A stretch of 8,362 bases of DNA from Parcubacteria group bacterium CG11_big_fil_rev_8_21_14_0_20_39_22 (GCA_002787175.1 PCWC01000099.1:1-8362); one strand, 5' to 3'. Shown: positions 1-6,444, counted from the stretch's first letter. Translations and numbers: made by a program. The notes: generated from the letters alone by a model not told the origin.

Positions 1-6
1 GCACCA

Positions 7-91
7 CGGACTGAGAAAAGATAGACGCTTTAGAGTGATTAGTGAGTTATTGAGAAAAGGATAAATAGCCCCCGAAAAGTTTCTATACTCC
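7..91 (+). repeat. Left copy of 85-bp terminal inverted repeat
   Basis: The 85 bases match the reverse complement of 8278-8362 at 84 positions; the single difference is A45 against C8324. The match stops sharply after base 91, where the two flanks diverge. Within the repeat, tgagaaaag occurs twice (12-20 and 51-59), 39 bp apart. Six bases (gcacca) precede it in the window. It carries no ORF of note. It could be the end of a mobile element, one copy of a dispersed repeat, or a repeat at which an assembly broke; no transposase is present to decide. Confidence 0.9.
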
Positions 92-92
92 T

Positions 93-176
93 AAAATTTC
101 GAGCGAAAAACGAGATGGAGTCCGAAGTGAATCAAGATTCAGTGAGGACGAAGCGAAGTTTTGCAGCCGAAATTTT
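93..176. repeat. 84-bp imperfect palindrome (long hairpin)
   Basis: The stretch is symmetric around 134/135 with no gaps. Perfect outer arms are aaaatttcg (93-101) and cgaaatttt (168-176). Inner paired blocks are aaaac/gtttt (107-111 with 158-162), gtcc/ggac (120-123 with 146-149) and tgaatc/gattca (128-133 with 136-141). Unpaired blocks between them are mostly purine against purine. It abuts the left terminal repeat and lies downstream of the HAD gene. It has no U-run on either side, so it is not a textbook terminator. It resembles long intergenic hairpins I associate with patescibacterial genomes, but I could not check that. Confidence 0.8.
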
Positions 177-300
177 ATTGTTTTGGCGGACGAGCGTAGG
201 CTTTTAGCTATATTTCAGCGATGAGATTGTGGACAGGTTCTAAGAACCCATCCACTATCTTCACGTCCGAGTAGAGGGTTGAGGTTATGGGCAGATATAT
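177..300 (-). other. Non-coding tail after the HAD gene, with a small hairpin
   Basis: With the terminal repeat and the palindrome, this completes the 300-bp gene-free left end. It contains an inverted repeat at 229-255: gtgga/tccac and ggttc/gaacc, separated by a 2x2 internal loop and closed by taa. No T-run follows on the minus strand, so termination there is uncertain. The HAD reading frame stays open for 30 codons after its TAG stop (300 down to 211, then TAG at 208-210), which is treated as chance. Confidence 0.45.
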
Positions 301-987
301 CTACAATTCATAGACTACATCTTTTCGCTCCACAACAACCTTCCAATCGTTTATTCGAGCATGCCGTAACAAAATCGAATTCGGATTGAAACAAATAGGC
401 TCTTCGACAAGTTCAAGAAAAGAAATGTCGCCTTCAGTATCGCCGACCCCTATTGAACCCTTGAGATCAAGACCTTCTTTTTCTATTACTCTTTTTACAA
501 TGTTTGCTTTGTTACCGATAAGGTGAATATCTGTTATTTTACCGGTAAATTTATCGGTCGAACCAATCTCATATATACGTCCGTAAACCTTGTCAAAGCC
601 CAATCGCTTGCAAAAAATATCAAGCAGAGCTTTCGGAGATTGAGAAATCGCAAGCATGTAATACCCTTTTCTATTAAGATCCTCAAGCAAATCACGAGTA
701 TATCTATACACCGAATCACGCTCTCGACTTACTACAATCTTTGACGCATCCATAAAATCTCCGTATTTAACTCCGACTATATGCTTTTCAAAAGCTCGGA
801 CCACCGCCATAATATAAGATTCATAATCGCCTTGCCTATCTTGCCACTTCCTCTTCTCTCTAACAAATAAGTTTCGAGCTTCACTTTTAAAAATACCCTC
901 GTCAATAAGTACCTCAACAAGCTCTATAAGAAGGGATGACCTGAAAACCGTACCGTCAATATCGAATATTGCGACCTTTCTTTTCAT
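301..987 (-). CDS. HAD-superfamily phosphatase (subfamily IB, phosphoserine-phosphatase-like)
   Basis: This is a predicted cytoplasmic Mg-dependent phosphomonoesterase of 228 residues. All four HAD motifs are visible: DIDGT at 9-13 (nucleophile Asp9, acid/base Asp11), SQS with Ser115 after a hydrophobic strand, Lys160 in GNKANIVK, and GVGDTEGD at 180-187 with Asp183 and Asp187. A helical cap at about 15-95 fits the C1-cap (SerB-like) type. It starts one base after the ribH stop, so it is probably translated with it; no Shine-Dalgarno is visible. Known: riboflavin synthesis needs a HAD-type phosphatase to remove phosphate from the ribitylaminouracil phosphate intermediate, usually from a different HAD subfamily. 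Inference: position makes this a candidate, but phosphoserine or another small phosphate is equally possible. Confidence 0.88.
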   Translation of the reverse strand: MKRKVAIFDIDGTVFRSSLLIELVEVLIDEGIFKSEARNLFVREKRKWQDRQGDYESYIMAVVRAFEKHIVGVKYGDFMDASKIVVSRERDSVYRYTRDLLEDLNRKGYYMLAISQSPKALLDIFCKRLGFDKVYGRIYEIGSTDKFTGKITDIHLIGNKANIVKRVIEKEGLDLKGSIGVGDTEGDISFLELVEEPICFNPNSILLRHARINDWKVVVERKDVVYEL

Positions 988-988
988 C

Positions 989-1456
989 TTAGAAAATTGA
1001 AATCATAGAAAGTAGAGCATCAGCGGCCTCTCTACCTTTATTATTTTTTATACCCGATCTTGCCTTGGCATCTTTTAAATTATCGGTTGTTATAATCCCA
1101 AAACCTATTGGAACCGAAGTTTTTAGCATTACATCCATAATACCTCTTGCCGATTCGCCTGCCACATAATAATAGTGATCTGTCCCACCTTTTATAACAG
1201 AGCCGAGTGCAATGATACCGTCATAATTGCCACTCTCAGCTATTTTCAAACACGCAAGTGGCAACTCAAATGAGCCAGGAACTCTATAAATATCCTTGTC
1301 TTTAACTGAAACATTATTCTCGTTAAGAACATTTTTCGATCCGGAAAGTAGAGACTCCGTGATATCACTGTTAAAAGCTGAGACTACGATAGCAACACGA
1401 GCAGATGAAACTTTCTTATTTTCTATCTTCGACTTGATTTGTTTTTTTCTTTGCAT
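989..1456 (-). CDS. ribH: 6,7-dimethyl-8-ribityllumazine synthase
   Basis: It condenses 5-amino-6-ribitylaminouracil with 3,4-dihydroxy-2-butanone 4-phosphate to give lumazine, the substrate of riboflavin synthase. The 155 residues show the family landmarks: VAIVVSAFN at 21-29, VPGSFELPLA at 59-68, GSVIKGGTDHYYYV at 85-98 with the conserved His94, GFGIITTDN at 118-126, and NNKGREAA near the end. A lysine-rich tail of about 19 residues precedes the core. The only usable start codon is ATG at 1456, which makes the gene overlap the 3' end of ribE by 41 bp. It ends one base before the HAD gene. Function is secure; the length of the N-terminal extension is less so. Confidence 0.95.
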   Translation of the reverse strand: MQRKKQIKSKIENKKVSSARVAIVVSAFNSDITESLLSGSKNVLNENNVSVKDKDIYRVPGSFELPLACLKIAESGNYDGIIALGSVIKGGTDHYYYVAGESARGIMDVMLKTSVPIGFGIITTDNLKDAKARSGIKNNKGREAADALLSMISIF

Positions 1457-2057
1457 CTTTTTTTATGTTTACCCGTAGACCTATGAGTTGTGCCATATAT
1501 TTTGCCAAAATATCAATTTCAACGTTAACAATATCACCTTTAACTTTGTCTCCAAGATTAGTATTTGACAGAGTATAGGGGACAAGGGCCACTGTAAATA
1601 TACCATTACCACTCTCAATAGGCGTAAGCCCGACTCCATCTACAGCAATAGACCCTTTGGGAGCTATAAATGAAATATATTCTCTGGGAACCTTTATACC
1701 AAGCATTCTTGAAGGAGGCACTCCTTGAACAAATTCGATAGTACCTTTTACATCTACGTGACCCGTAACAAGATGCCCATCAACCAAATCAGATAATTTC
1801 AAACTCTTCTCTAAATTTAAATTATCTTCCAGTTTAAAATCTTTTACAGTCGTTCTTTTTTGAGTTTCAACCATATATTCGACTTTAAAAGAATCAGGTC
1901 TTTTATCCATTACAGTGGAGCAAACTCCGTTTATCGAGACACTATCCCCTTTTGAAACCAAAAACTTCTTGTTAGGTTTTATCTCAAGGACAATGATATC
2001 CTTTTTTTTTGAAATCGATATTACCCGGCCTCTATGTCTTATTATTCCCGTAAACAT
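1416..2057 (-). CDS. ribE: Riboflavin synthase, alpha subunit
   Basis: It dismutates two 6,7-dimethyl-8-ribityllumazine molecules into riboflavin and a pyrimidine that RibH reuses. The 213 residues form the usual two lumazine-binding barrels. The first opens with MFTGII at 1-6 and has INGVCSTV at 42-49 (Cys46). The second has DGHLVTGHVD at 93-102, SIAVDGVGLT at 136-145 and VEIDILAKY at 179-187. Length is normal, with a Lys-rich tail of about 18 residues that lies in the overlap with ribH. The start is 4 bp after the riboflavin kinase stop, with no clear Shine-Dalgarno, suggesting translational coupling. Confidence 0.95.
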   Translation of the reverse strand: MFTGIIRHRGRVISISKKKDIIVLEIKPNKKFLVSKGDSVSINGVCSTVMDKRPDSFKVEYMVETQKRTTVKDFKLEDNLNLEKSLKLSDLVDGHLVTGHVDVKGTIEFVQGVPPSRMLGIKVPREYISFIAPKGSIAVDGVGLTPIESGNGIFTVALVPYTLSNTNLGDKVKGDIVNVEIDILAKYMAQLIGLRVNIKKDAKKKTNQVEDRK

Positions 2058-2061
2058 ATAC

Positions 2062-2403
2062 TTATATACCGTAAATTGATTTAACTTTTTTTACATCTTC
2101 GGCAATCCTTTCACTCATTTTACTTTCCCCATCATAAATTATCAAATCACGAATTTTAGAATTTAAAAAGACCGTAATTTCCACACCGTAAAGGGTACCG
2201 GTAAAACCGATAATATGAGCTTCAAGAACCTTTGAACCCTTAGGTATAAATATCGCTGTTTTATATATCACGCCTTCCACCTCAACCTCTCCAGCATATA
2301 CCCCTGGATCTATATCGCTATTTAAGGACATATTGGCAGTCGGAAATCCCAAAGAAGTCGCCTTTTTCTTGCCCTCTCGTACGACACCTTTAATTACGGT
2401 CAT
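2062..2403 (-). CDS. Stand-alone riboflavin kinase (flavokinase domain only)
   Basis: It is predicted to phosphorylate riboflavin to FMN using ATP. The 113 residues correspond to the C-terminal flavokinase domain of bacterial RibF. The nucleotide and Mg motif GFPTAN is at residues 19-24, followed by the barrel strand PGVYAG and the LEAHIIGF...LYG segment that carries the family's core. The FAD synthetase (adenylyltransferase) domain, which normally makes RibF about 300 residues, is absent, so FAD would need another enzyme. I chose ATG at 2403 rather than GTG at 2421 because a good extended -10 box (TGG-TATATT) overlaps the longer start. The gene heads the riboflavin cluster, 4 bp before ribE. 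Confidence 0.88.
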   Translation of the reverse strand: MTVIKGVVREGKKKATSLGFPTANMSLNSDIDPGVYAGEVEVEGVIYKTAIFIPKGSKVLEAHIIGFTGTLYGVEITVFLNSKIRDLIIYDGESKMSERIAEDVKKVKSIYGI

Positions 2404-2409
2404 TATGTC

Positions 2410-2445
2410 AATATACCACACTTTGCCAGTCGGTCACTATTGACC
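2410..2445 (-). promoter_or_regulatory. Candidate promoter and operator of the riboflavin cluster
   Basis: On the minus strand, an extended -10 (TGG followed by TATATT, 2418-2410) lies 16 nt after GTGACC (2437-2432), a 4/6 match to the -35 consensus. Only six bases separate the -10 from ATG at 2403, so the predicted transcript would begin at or next to the start codon (leaderless). The -35 element sits inside a perfect inverted repeat, GGTCA-CTAT-TGACC (2432-2445), a possible operator. No FMN riboswitch (RFN element) was recognised. Promoter and operator are inferred from sequence alone. Confidence 0.5.
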
Positions 2446-2512
2446 AAGGTCTGCAATCGGACGCAAGATTTTAAACAAGTTCTTACTCGATGCTTCCTTA
2501 TTTTGAACAGGT

Positions 2513-2620
2513 CTAAAGAACGACCAGTAGATGAGCTATGGTAACAACGGTACTCAAAAGACCTGAAAGCATCATTACGAGCGTTGGGGTATCTCCATAC
2601 CATTTTTTATGATGGAACAT
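2513..2620 (-). CDS. 35-residue predicted single-span membrane peptide
   Basis: This small gene starts at ATG 2620 and ends at TAG 2513-2515. A basic/aromatic N-terminus (MFHHKKWYG) is followed by one hydrophobic segment from about residue 13 to the C-terminus (TLVMMLSGLLSTVVTIAHLL). This is the shape of a small inner-membrane peptide with the N-terminus inside. It lies 12 bp after the upstream membrane gene and has its own candidate promoter. It reads better as protein than the longer overlapping frame at 2403-2603, which is Arg/Cys/Ser-rich and has no recognisable domain. I do not recognise a family; function is unknown. Confidence 0.5.
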   Translation of the reverse strand: MFHHKKWYGDTPTLVMMLSGLLSTVVTIAHLLVVL

Positions 2621-2631
2621 ATGTAAACTAT

Positions 2632-2661
2632 ATCATAACTGCTTTTTATCAACCAATGCAA
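2632..2661 (-). promoter_or_regulatory. Candidate promoter before the small membrane peptide
   Basis: TTGCAT (2661-2656) and TATGAT (2637-2632) are 18 nt apart on the minus strand. The -10 matches the sigma-70 consensus at 5/6 positions, the -35 at 3/6. The predicted transcript would start about five bases before ATG 2620. The -10 overlaps the stop codon of the preceding gene. Confidence 0.35.
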
Positions 2662-3145
2662 TCGAATCTATATTTCTCCCCACCTCAATTTCATTTTTAA
2701 GGATTATTATTTCCTGATCCTTTTCTGACAATTTGCTTCGGAATGTTTCGTTCTCTTTTATGATTTCAGATCCAAGTTCCGAAACTCTGTCCTTATTTTT
2801 TGTTCTCTCTTTTATCTTCTTTATACTCTCATCAAATTCTTTCAGCATCTCTTTTGACTGCTCATTGATTTCCTGTTTTGCTTTCAGATTTTCTGCTTTT
2901 TCCTCTATAAGCTCTCTTACATCTTTAAGACGTCCTTTGGCCCCAAAAAAAGAAAATTCTTCAACTGAGAAAAACAGATAGGCCAATATCTTACGGAAAG
3001 ATAACGCCACAATTATTACAACAGCCGGCCAAATTGTGATATCAAGAAGATTAAGATACTCTTCATAAAGCCCCATCTCTCGTCCGGCAATAGGCACAAG
3101 GAAAAAGGATATAGCCGTAATTAATATGATTATCAAATAGTGCAT
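2633..3145 (-). CDS. Predicted membrane-anchored coiled-coil protein, function unknown
   Basis: The 170-residue product has two hydrophobic spans (about 3-20 and 36-59) with a short polar loop between them. From about residue 70 to 155 it is highly charged and heptad-like (KDVRELIEEKAENLKAKQ, then KEMLKEFDESIKKIKERTK), so a long cytoplasmic coiled coil is likely. Both ends of the chain should lie on the same side of the membrane. The upstream frame is closed by a TGA a few codons before ATG 3145, which fixes the start. It lies 30 bp after the preceding gene. I do not recognise a family; a scaffold role is only a guess from shape. Confidence 0.75.
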   Translation of the reverse strand: MHYLIIILITAISFFLVPIAGREMGLYEEYLNLLDITIWPAVVIIVALSFRKILAYLFFSVEEFSFFGAKGRLKDVRELIEEKAENLKAKQEINEQSKEMLKEFDESIKKIKERTKNKDRVSELGSEIIKENETFRSKLSEKDQEIIILKNEIEVGRNIDSIALVDKKQL

Positions 3146-3175
3146 AACAATGATGACGATTTTACAGGACCCTCA

Positions 3176-3802
3176 TTACTTTATAAATCTTATCGTACGA
3201 CTCATTTCTGTAAAATCACCAAATACCTTATCACCTTTGTTGCCAAAGGCACTCATAACATAAATTTTTTCCAATCTCGATATTGCCAAATTATCAATCA
3301 GACGACCGTTTTCCATGTATGAGAACCAGACAGCATCTTCACCCTGCAATTTACCGACCTCGTATGTTTTAGAATCCATTTCCCCATCTCTAACAAAATC
3401 ACTGGCGAAACTGAGAAGTGGCTGGTATTTCAAATTATCAAAAACAACGATAGATATGTGTGGCATCGCTTTAAGCGCAGATTCAGGTGGGAAATCTATG
3501 ATGTCACGGTTTATAAAAAAAATACCGTCGTTTGTCTTGCTGTTATTTGAAGGTATTTCAAAAATACCGTACCCTCCTTCAGCTGCTGGGTAATCGATTT
3601 CTATCTTAAGACGTTCATTTCGATAAGATTTCCACCCTTCTTTCATTATGGAAACTTGAGAAACATTAACCGAAGAAGGATCGTTTGGCTTAGAAACCTT
3701 ATCCGAGCTTGTATACCAGAAAAATACCCCAGCAATAAAAACCCCGACTATGATAAGTCCGAGAATTGTCTTTATGGTACTTAGTATATTTTTATCTTTC
3801 AT
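3176..3802 (-). CDS. Membrane-anchored extracytoplasmic protein, function unknown (PsbP-like style)
   Basis: The 208 residues start with a short basic stretch (MKDKN), then a hydrophobic segment at about 8-30 (TIKTILGLIIVGVFIAGVFF), which is probably an uncleaved anchor since no lipobox is visible. A Ser/Pro/Asn-rich linker follows, then a soluble domain from about residue 57. It opens with WKSYRNERLKIEIDYP, reminiscent of the aromatic-rich opening of many exported PsbP-like domains, and ends with SRTIRFIK. No catalytic residues stand out. It starts 15 bp after msrA and is likely co-transcribed with it. The family link is an impression from style; no function can be assigned. Confidence 0.78.
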   Translation of the reverse strand: MKDKNILSTIKTILGLIIVGVFIAGVFFWYTSSDKVSKPNDPSSVNVSQVSIMKEGWKSYRNERLKIEIDYPAAEGGYGIFEIPSNNSKTNDGIFFINRDIIDFPPESALKAMPHISIVVFDNLKYQPLLSFASDFVRDGEMDSKTYEVGKLQGEDAVWFSYMENGRLIDNLAISRLEKIYVMSAFGNKGDKVFGDFTEMSRTIRFIK

Positions 3803-3817
3803 TTCATCTTAACCGAT

Positions 3818-4309
3818 TTAAATACCGCACACCCCACCCCCACTTTTTTCTAAGTAACGCTGATGATACTCTTCTGCAGGATAAAATTCTGCCGCCGGTA
3901 TTATTTCAGTCTCGATATTACCATTATACATTTTTTTATTATAATAATCTTTTGATATCAAAGCCTCTGATTCTTGGCTCTTATTTGTGTAAAAAATCGC
4001 ACTCCTGTACTGCTCCCCCACATCTACACCCTGGCGATTAAGCTCAGTCGGATTATGCAAAGACCAAAATTTTTGAAGTAAGTCATTAAAAGAAATCTTT
4101 GTAGAATCGAAAATTACTTTAACCACTTCTATATGCCCCGTATTGCCCGAACAAACCTGCTCATAAGAAGGATTGACCTTCTTCCCACCCATAAAACCGA
4201 CCTCGGTATCAACCACTCCATTCATTTTCCTAAACTCAGCTTCTGGACCCCAAAAGCAACCCGCACCGAAGAAAACCGTTTGTTTTTCATCTATGTTATT
4301 TTCTATCAT
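3818..4309 (-). CDS. msrA: Peptide-methionine (S)-S-oxide reductase
   Basis: MsrA reduces methionine-S-sulfoxide in proteins or free, repairing oxidative damage, and is recycled by thioredoxin. The 163-residue protein has the catalytic motif GCFWG at 17-21 (nucleophile Cys18), YEQVCSGNTGHIEVV in the middle, the GVDVGEQYRSAIFY segment, and a C-terminal Cys in GGGVCGI (Cys161) suited to be the resolving cysteine. No signal peptide or membrane segment is present, so it should be cytoplasmic. Length is close to that of short bacterial MsrA proteins. No MsrB domain or gene lies in the window. Promoter evidence is weak: see the TATAAT about 70 bp upstream. Confidence 0.96.
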   Translation of the reverse strand: MIENNIDEKQTVFFGAGCFWGPEAEFRKMNGVVDTEVGFMGGKKVNPSYEQVCSGNTGHIEVVKVIFDSTKISFNDLLQKFWSLHNPTELNRQGVDVGEQYRSAIFYTNKSQESEALISKDYYNKKMYNGNIETEIIPAAEFYPAEEYHQRYLEKSGGGVCGI

Positions 4310-4381
4310 AGTAATCTATATATTAAGCATCTAAATATTGTAACGAATAGCACCACAAACTCTACTGTCCAGACCACATCT

Positions 4382-4415
4382 ATTATATCCCCCCGATCGG
4401 AGCCTACTATGTAGG
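4382..4415 (-). promoter_or_regulatory. Possible msrA promoter with an adjacent hairpin
   Basis: In the 231-bp gap between pspC and msrA there is a perfect TATAAT on the minus strand (4387-4382), preceded by a G-run, but no good -35 at the usual distance. Beside it lies an inverted repeat, cctac-tat-gtagg (4403-4415), and the 8-bp palindrome ccgatcgg (4393-4400). The predicted leader before msrA ATG 4309 would be about 65 nt. The rest of the gap shows only a doubtful 43-codon TTG frame. Confidence 0.3.
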
Positions 4416-4540
4416 AAATAAGGACCTATACCAACCGCTTAAGATACTTCCTGTTGTGAAAATACTACCAATTAAAGGTGTCTGAATCGTAAATGCTGTT
4501 ATATCAATATGTAGTTTAAGTTCATACTTTATTTGCAAAT

Positions 4541-4744
4541 TTATCGATCAGTATCTTTGGGGATTATGAAAATTGCAATTATATAGACGAAAACACCAGG
4601 GAATATACCTGTTACCAGTACAATGAAAATCCACACCAGTCTTATTACAACAGGATCTATAGCCATATATTCGCCCATACCTCCGCAAATGCCAGCGAAA
4701 ATACTATTTTTACTGCTTCTTCGTAATTTTTTTATATTTTTCAT
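4541..4744 (-). CDS. PspC-domain small membrane protein
   Basis: The 67 residues make up almost exactly one PspC domain. A basic N-terminus (KNIKKLRRSSKN) leads into FAGICGGMGEYMAIDP (16-31), whose GICGG and DP are the domain's signature. Next come VVIRLVWIFIVL and a second hydrophobic stretch (PGVFVYIIAIFIIP). PspC domains are known from the phage-shock response and from many small membrane proteins; here there is no PspA, PspB or PspF, so a stress role is not shown. I chose ATG 4744 over GTG 4789 because the domain begins right after it, it has an AGG about 7 nt upstream, and the longer start falls in a structured leader. Confidence 0.88.
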   Translation of the reverse strand: MKNIKKLRRSSKNSIFAGICGGMGEYMAIDPVVIRLVWIFIVLVTGIFPGVFVYIIAIFIIPKDTDR

Positions 4745-4758
4745 ACAAGAACCTATTT

Positions 4759-4821
4759 CCAATCTCACTAATAGAGACAGAATATGCACTCCTTGTCTCT
4801 TTTCTTATGCAATGAGATTGG
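4759..4821 (-). promoter_or_regulatory. Nested inverted repeat in the leader of the PspC gene
   Basis: An outer perfect 9-bp stem, ccaatctca (4759-4767) with tgagattgg (4813-4821), encloses an inner perfect 7-bp stem, agagaca (4773-4779) with tgtctct (4794-4800). The inner loop holds an AGGAG on the minus strand. The structure fills most of the 85-bp gap between the HIT stop and the PspC start, ending 14 bp before ATG 4744. No U-run follows, so it is unlikely to be a simple terminator. A structured leader is inferred. Confidence 0.55.
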
Positions 4822-4829
4822 AGGCATTT

Positions 4830-5180
4830 CTAATCTTTTGTATTTACAAGGTGAAGATGGAAATGTTCAGGAATGGATTTTTGTTTCATTGATGATTCAA
4901 TAACATATTGATAACTATCGAAGACAAAATTATTCTTTATCTCCCTAAGTTCGATGAACTCTTCATCGGTCAATTCTCCTTCTTTCACATGCCGCATCGA
5001 TACAATCATATCGTGATCCTGAGCTATCCTATCGTAGGGAAACCTATTCTTCAATATTTTCCAATGTTTGAATTCTTTCAGAATCTTTTCGCTACACAAA
5101 GGGCAACCTTTAGACAACCCACCATTTTCTTTATGTTCTCTATATTCCTCCTCTGCTTCTTTGCTACGCAATCCAGTCAT
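4830..5180 (-). CDS. HIT-family (histidine triad) protein
   Basis: The 116-residue protein ends with the histidine triad HFHLHLV (His106, His108, His110), the signature of HIT nucleotide hydrolases and transferases; the last triad His is normally the nucleophile that carries the nucleotidyl group. Before it, FPYDRIAQDHDMIVSMRHV (47-65) matches the strand and substrate loop of HIT proteins. A CPLC pair (Cys26, Cys29) near the N-terminus could bind zinc, but only two ligands are evident. A charged N-terminus of about 20 residues precedes it. Substrate cannot be told from sequence. It lies 75 bp after the DipZ-type gene, without a clear Shine-Dalgarno. Confidence 0.88.
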   Translation of the reverse strand: MTGLRSKEAEEEYREHKENGGLSKGCPLCSEKILKEFKHWKILKNRFPYDRIAQDHDMIVSMRHVKEGELTDEEFIELREIKNNFVFDSYQYVIESSMKQKSIPEHFHLHLVNTKD

Positions 5181-5255
5181 TGTTAAAATTAATTTATTAT
5201 TTATGAAATACTATCATATTTCTTCTCTGGACAATACCGATCCGCATATTAAGAC

Positions 5256-6389
5256 TTAACCAAACGTAAAAGTAAACGCCTCGAGAGAACCTTCGATTAC
5301 CTCTATTTTAAGCATATGAGACTCCGACTTCTGAAGTTTTACAAGATTATATAAATCATGAGATTTTATAGTAATTACCCCATCTTCTGACACATTTAAA
5401 CCTCGATTCGATTCGGAAATCAAAGACCCATCTATGTATATTTTGACCTTAACTTCATCGTCCAAGCTGGAGCCGGCAACCATATTGACCTCTTTTGCAA
5501 GAAAATAAAGAGAAATCGTTCCTGTACCAGAACTGAGAGTGGCGCTCTCACTACCTATAATCCAATCTCCCGAAAGCGAAAAGCGATTAAGAGGCGGCTC
5601 AGACAATTTGTACCGACAAACTCTTCTAAAACAATCATCTGATGGCAAATTTGAAAGATATTCAATCCTTGAAAAACCGAAATAAATCTCAGGTGTTTTG
5701 ACACCATTATTTAACACGACATCTTCGGATTTTCCTGTATCAGAAAATATTCTATCCTCATCTTCACCGAGTACGACAGCGCGTTCTCGCAACGCCTCTT
5801 GAATTCTCTTTTCAGTTTCCTCATAAGCTCCCTCCCCTATATGGTCATAAACAATAAACCCATCTATGTCTATAAGATATTTTCGTGGCCAATACCGGTT
5901 GTTATATGCTCGCCAAGTAGAAAAGTCATTGTCTAAAACAACAGGGTATTCCACCTCGTATTTTTGAACCGCCGATTTTACATTATCGTAATCTTTTTCA
6001 AATTCAAATTCTGGAGTATGAATTCCGATTATAACTAAACCATCGTCTTCGTAAGCTTTATGCCAACTGTTTAAATACGGAAGTGTACGCTGACAGTTTA
6101 TACACGAATACGTCCAAAAATCTACAAGGATTACTTTCTTACCAATAAGACCTGTTATTGAGAAGGGTTCAGAGTTTATAAACCCGTCAGGTGTCGAGAT
6201 TTCCTTAGCTCTACCGTACTTACCGTTCTTTTCGGCTATACGTTCACCCTCTGTTTTTAAGACGATAGTCGAATCGTTAGCTCCCGCACCAGTGCTTCTT
6301 ACTCTTCCTTTTTCGAGATATATTACCGCAGCAATTATGCAGAGAGATACAAGAACTGCGATAATGGTTTGTGATGTTTTATTGGACAT
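5256..6389 (-). CDS. DipZ-type membrane-anchored thioredoxin with C-terminal domain
   Basis: This is a 377-residue extracytoplasmic thiol-disulfide protein. A single N-terminal anchor (about 8-25) leads to a TlpA/AhpC-like thioredoxin domain (about 63-205). This has VDFWTYSCINCQRTLPYL at 89-106, active-site Cys96 and Cys99, and a cis-proline at Pro168 in RYWPRKYLID. The C-terminal part (about 230-377) opens with TPEIYFGFSR and is rich in beta strands; it matches the C-terminal domain of mycobacterial DipZ in layout. In that protein the CcdA part is fused at the N-terminus; here it is the separate upstream gene. An extra Cys pair (253, 258) lies in the C-terminal domain. Likely partner: CcdA, which would keep the CINC site reduced. 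Confidence 0.92.
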   Translation of the reverse strand: MSNKTSQTIIAVLVSLCIIAAVIYLEKGRVRSTGAGANDSTIVLKTEGERIAEKNGKYGRAKEISTPDGFINSEPFSITGLIGKKVILVDFWTYSCINCQRTLPYLNSWHKAYEDDGLVIIGIHTPEFEFEKDYDNVKSAVQKYEVEYPVVLDNDFSTWRAYNNRYWPRKYLIDIDGFIVYDHIGEGAYEETEKRIQEALRERAVVLGEDEDRIFSDTGKSEDVVLNNGVKTPEIYFGFSRIEYLSNLPSDDCFRRVCRYKLSEPPLNRFSLSGDWIIGSESATLSSGTGTISLYFLAKEVNMVAGSSLDDEVKVKIYIDGSLISESNRGLNVSEDGVITIKSHDLYNLVKLQKSESHMLKIEVIEGSLEAFTFTFG

Positions 6390-6444
6390 AATATTTAGAA
6401 TCTGTTTAAAATCCCGATGCTCAATAACTAACTTACGGATTCAC

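Noticed and set aside
208..300. In-frame extension of 30 codons after the HAD stop codon
   Set aside because: The TAG at 301-303 fits a natural HAD protein end after all motifs, no amber recoding is shown, and a 30-codon open run can arise by chance. It also overlaps a hairpin.
523..744. Plus-strand and other frames lying inside clear minus-strand genes
   Set aside because: They are antisense or shifted copies of conserved genes such as the HAD, ribH, msrA and CcdA genes and show no protein motifs of their own.
2403..2603. 66-codon minus-strand frame before the riboflavin kinase
   Set aside because: Its product is Arg/Ser/Cys-rich with no domain, it runs through the candidate promoter and operator, and it overlaps the more convincing 35-residue frame.
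2404..2632. FMN riboswitch in front of the riboflavin cluster
   Set aside because: The conserved RFN segments, such as GGCGGT and its partners in the right order, were not found on the minus strand; the predicted leader is also too short.
4310..4540. A tRNA or other stable RNA in the gap between pspC and msrA
   Set aside because: No T-loop GGTTC-type box or cloverleaf pairing was found; only short palindromes are present.
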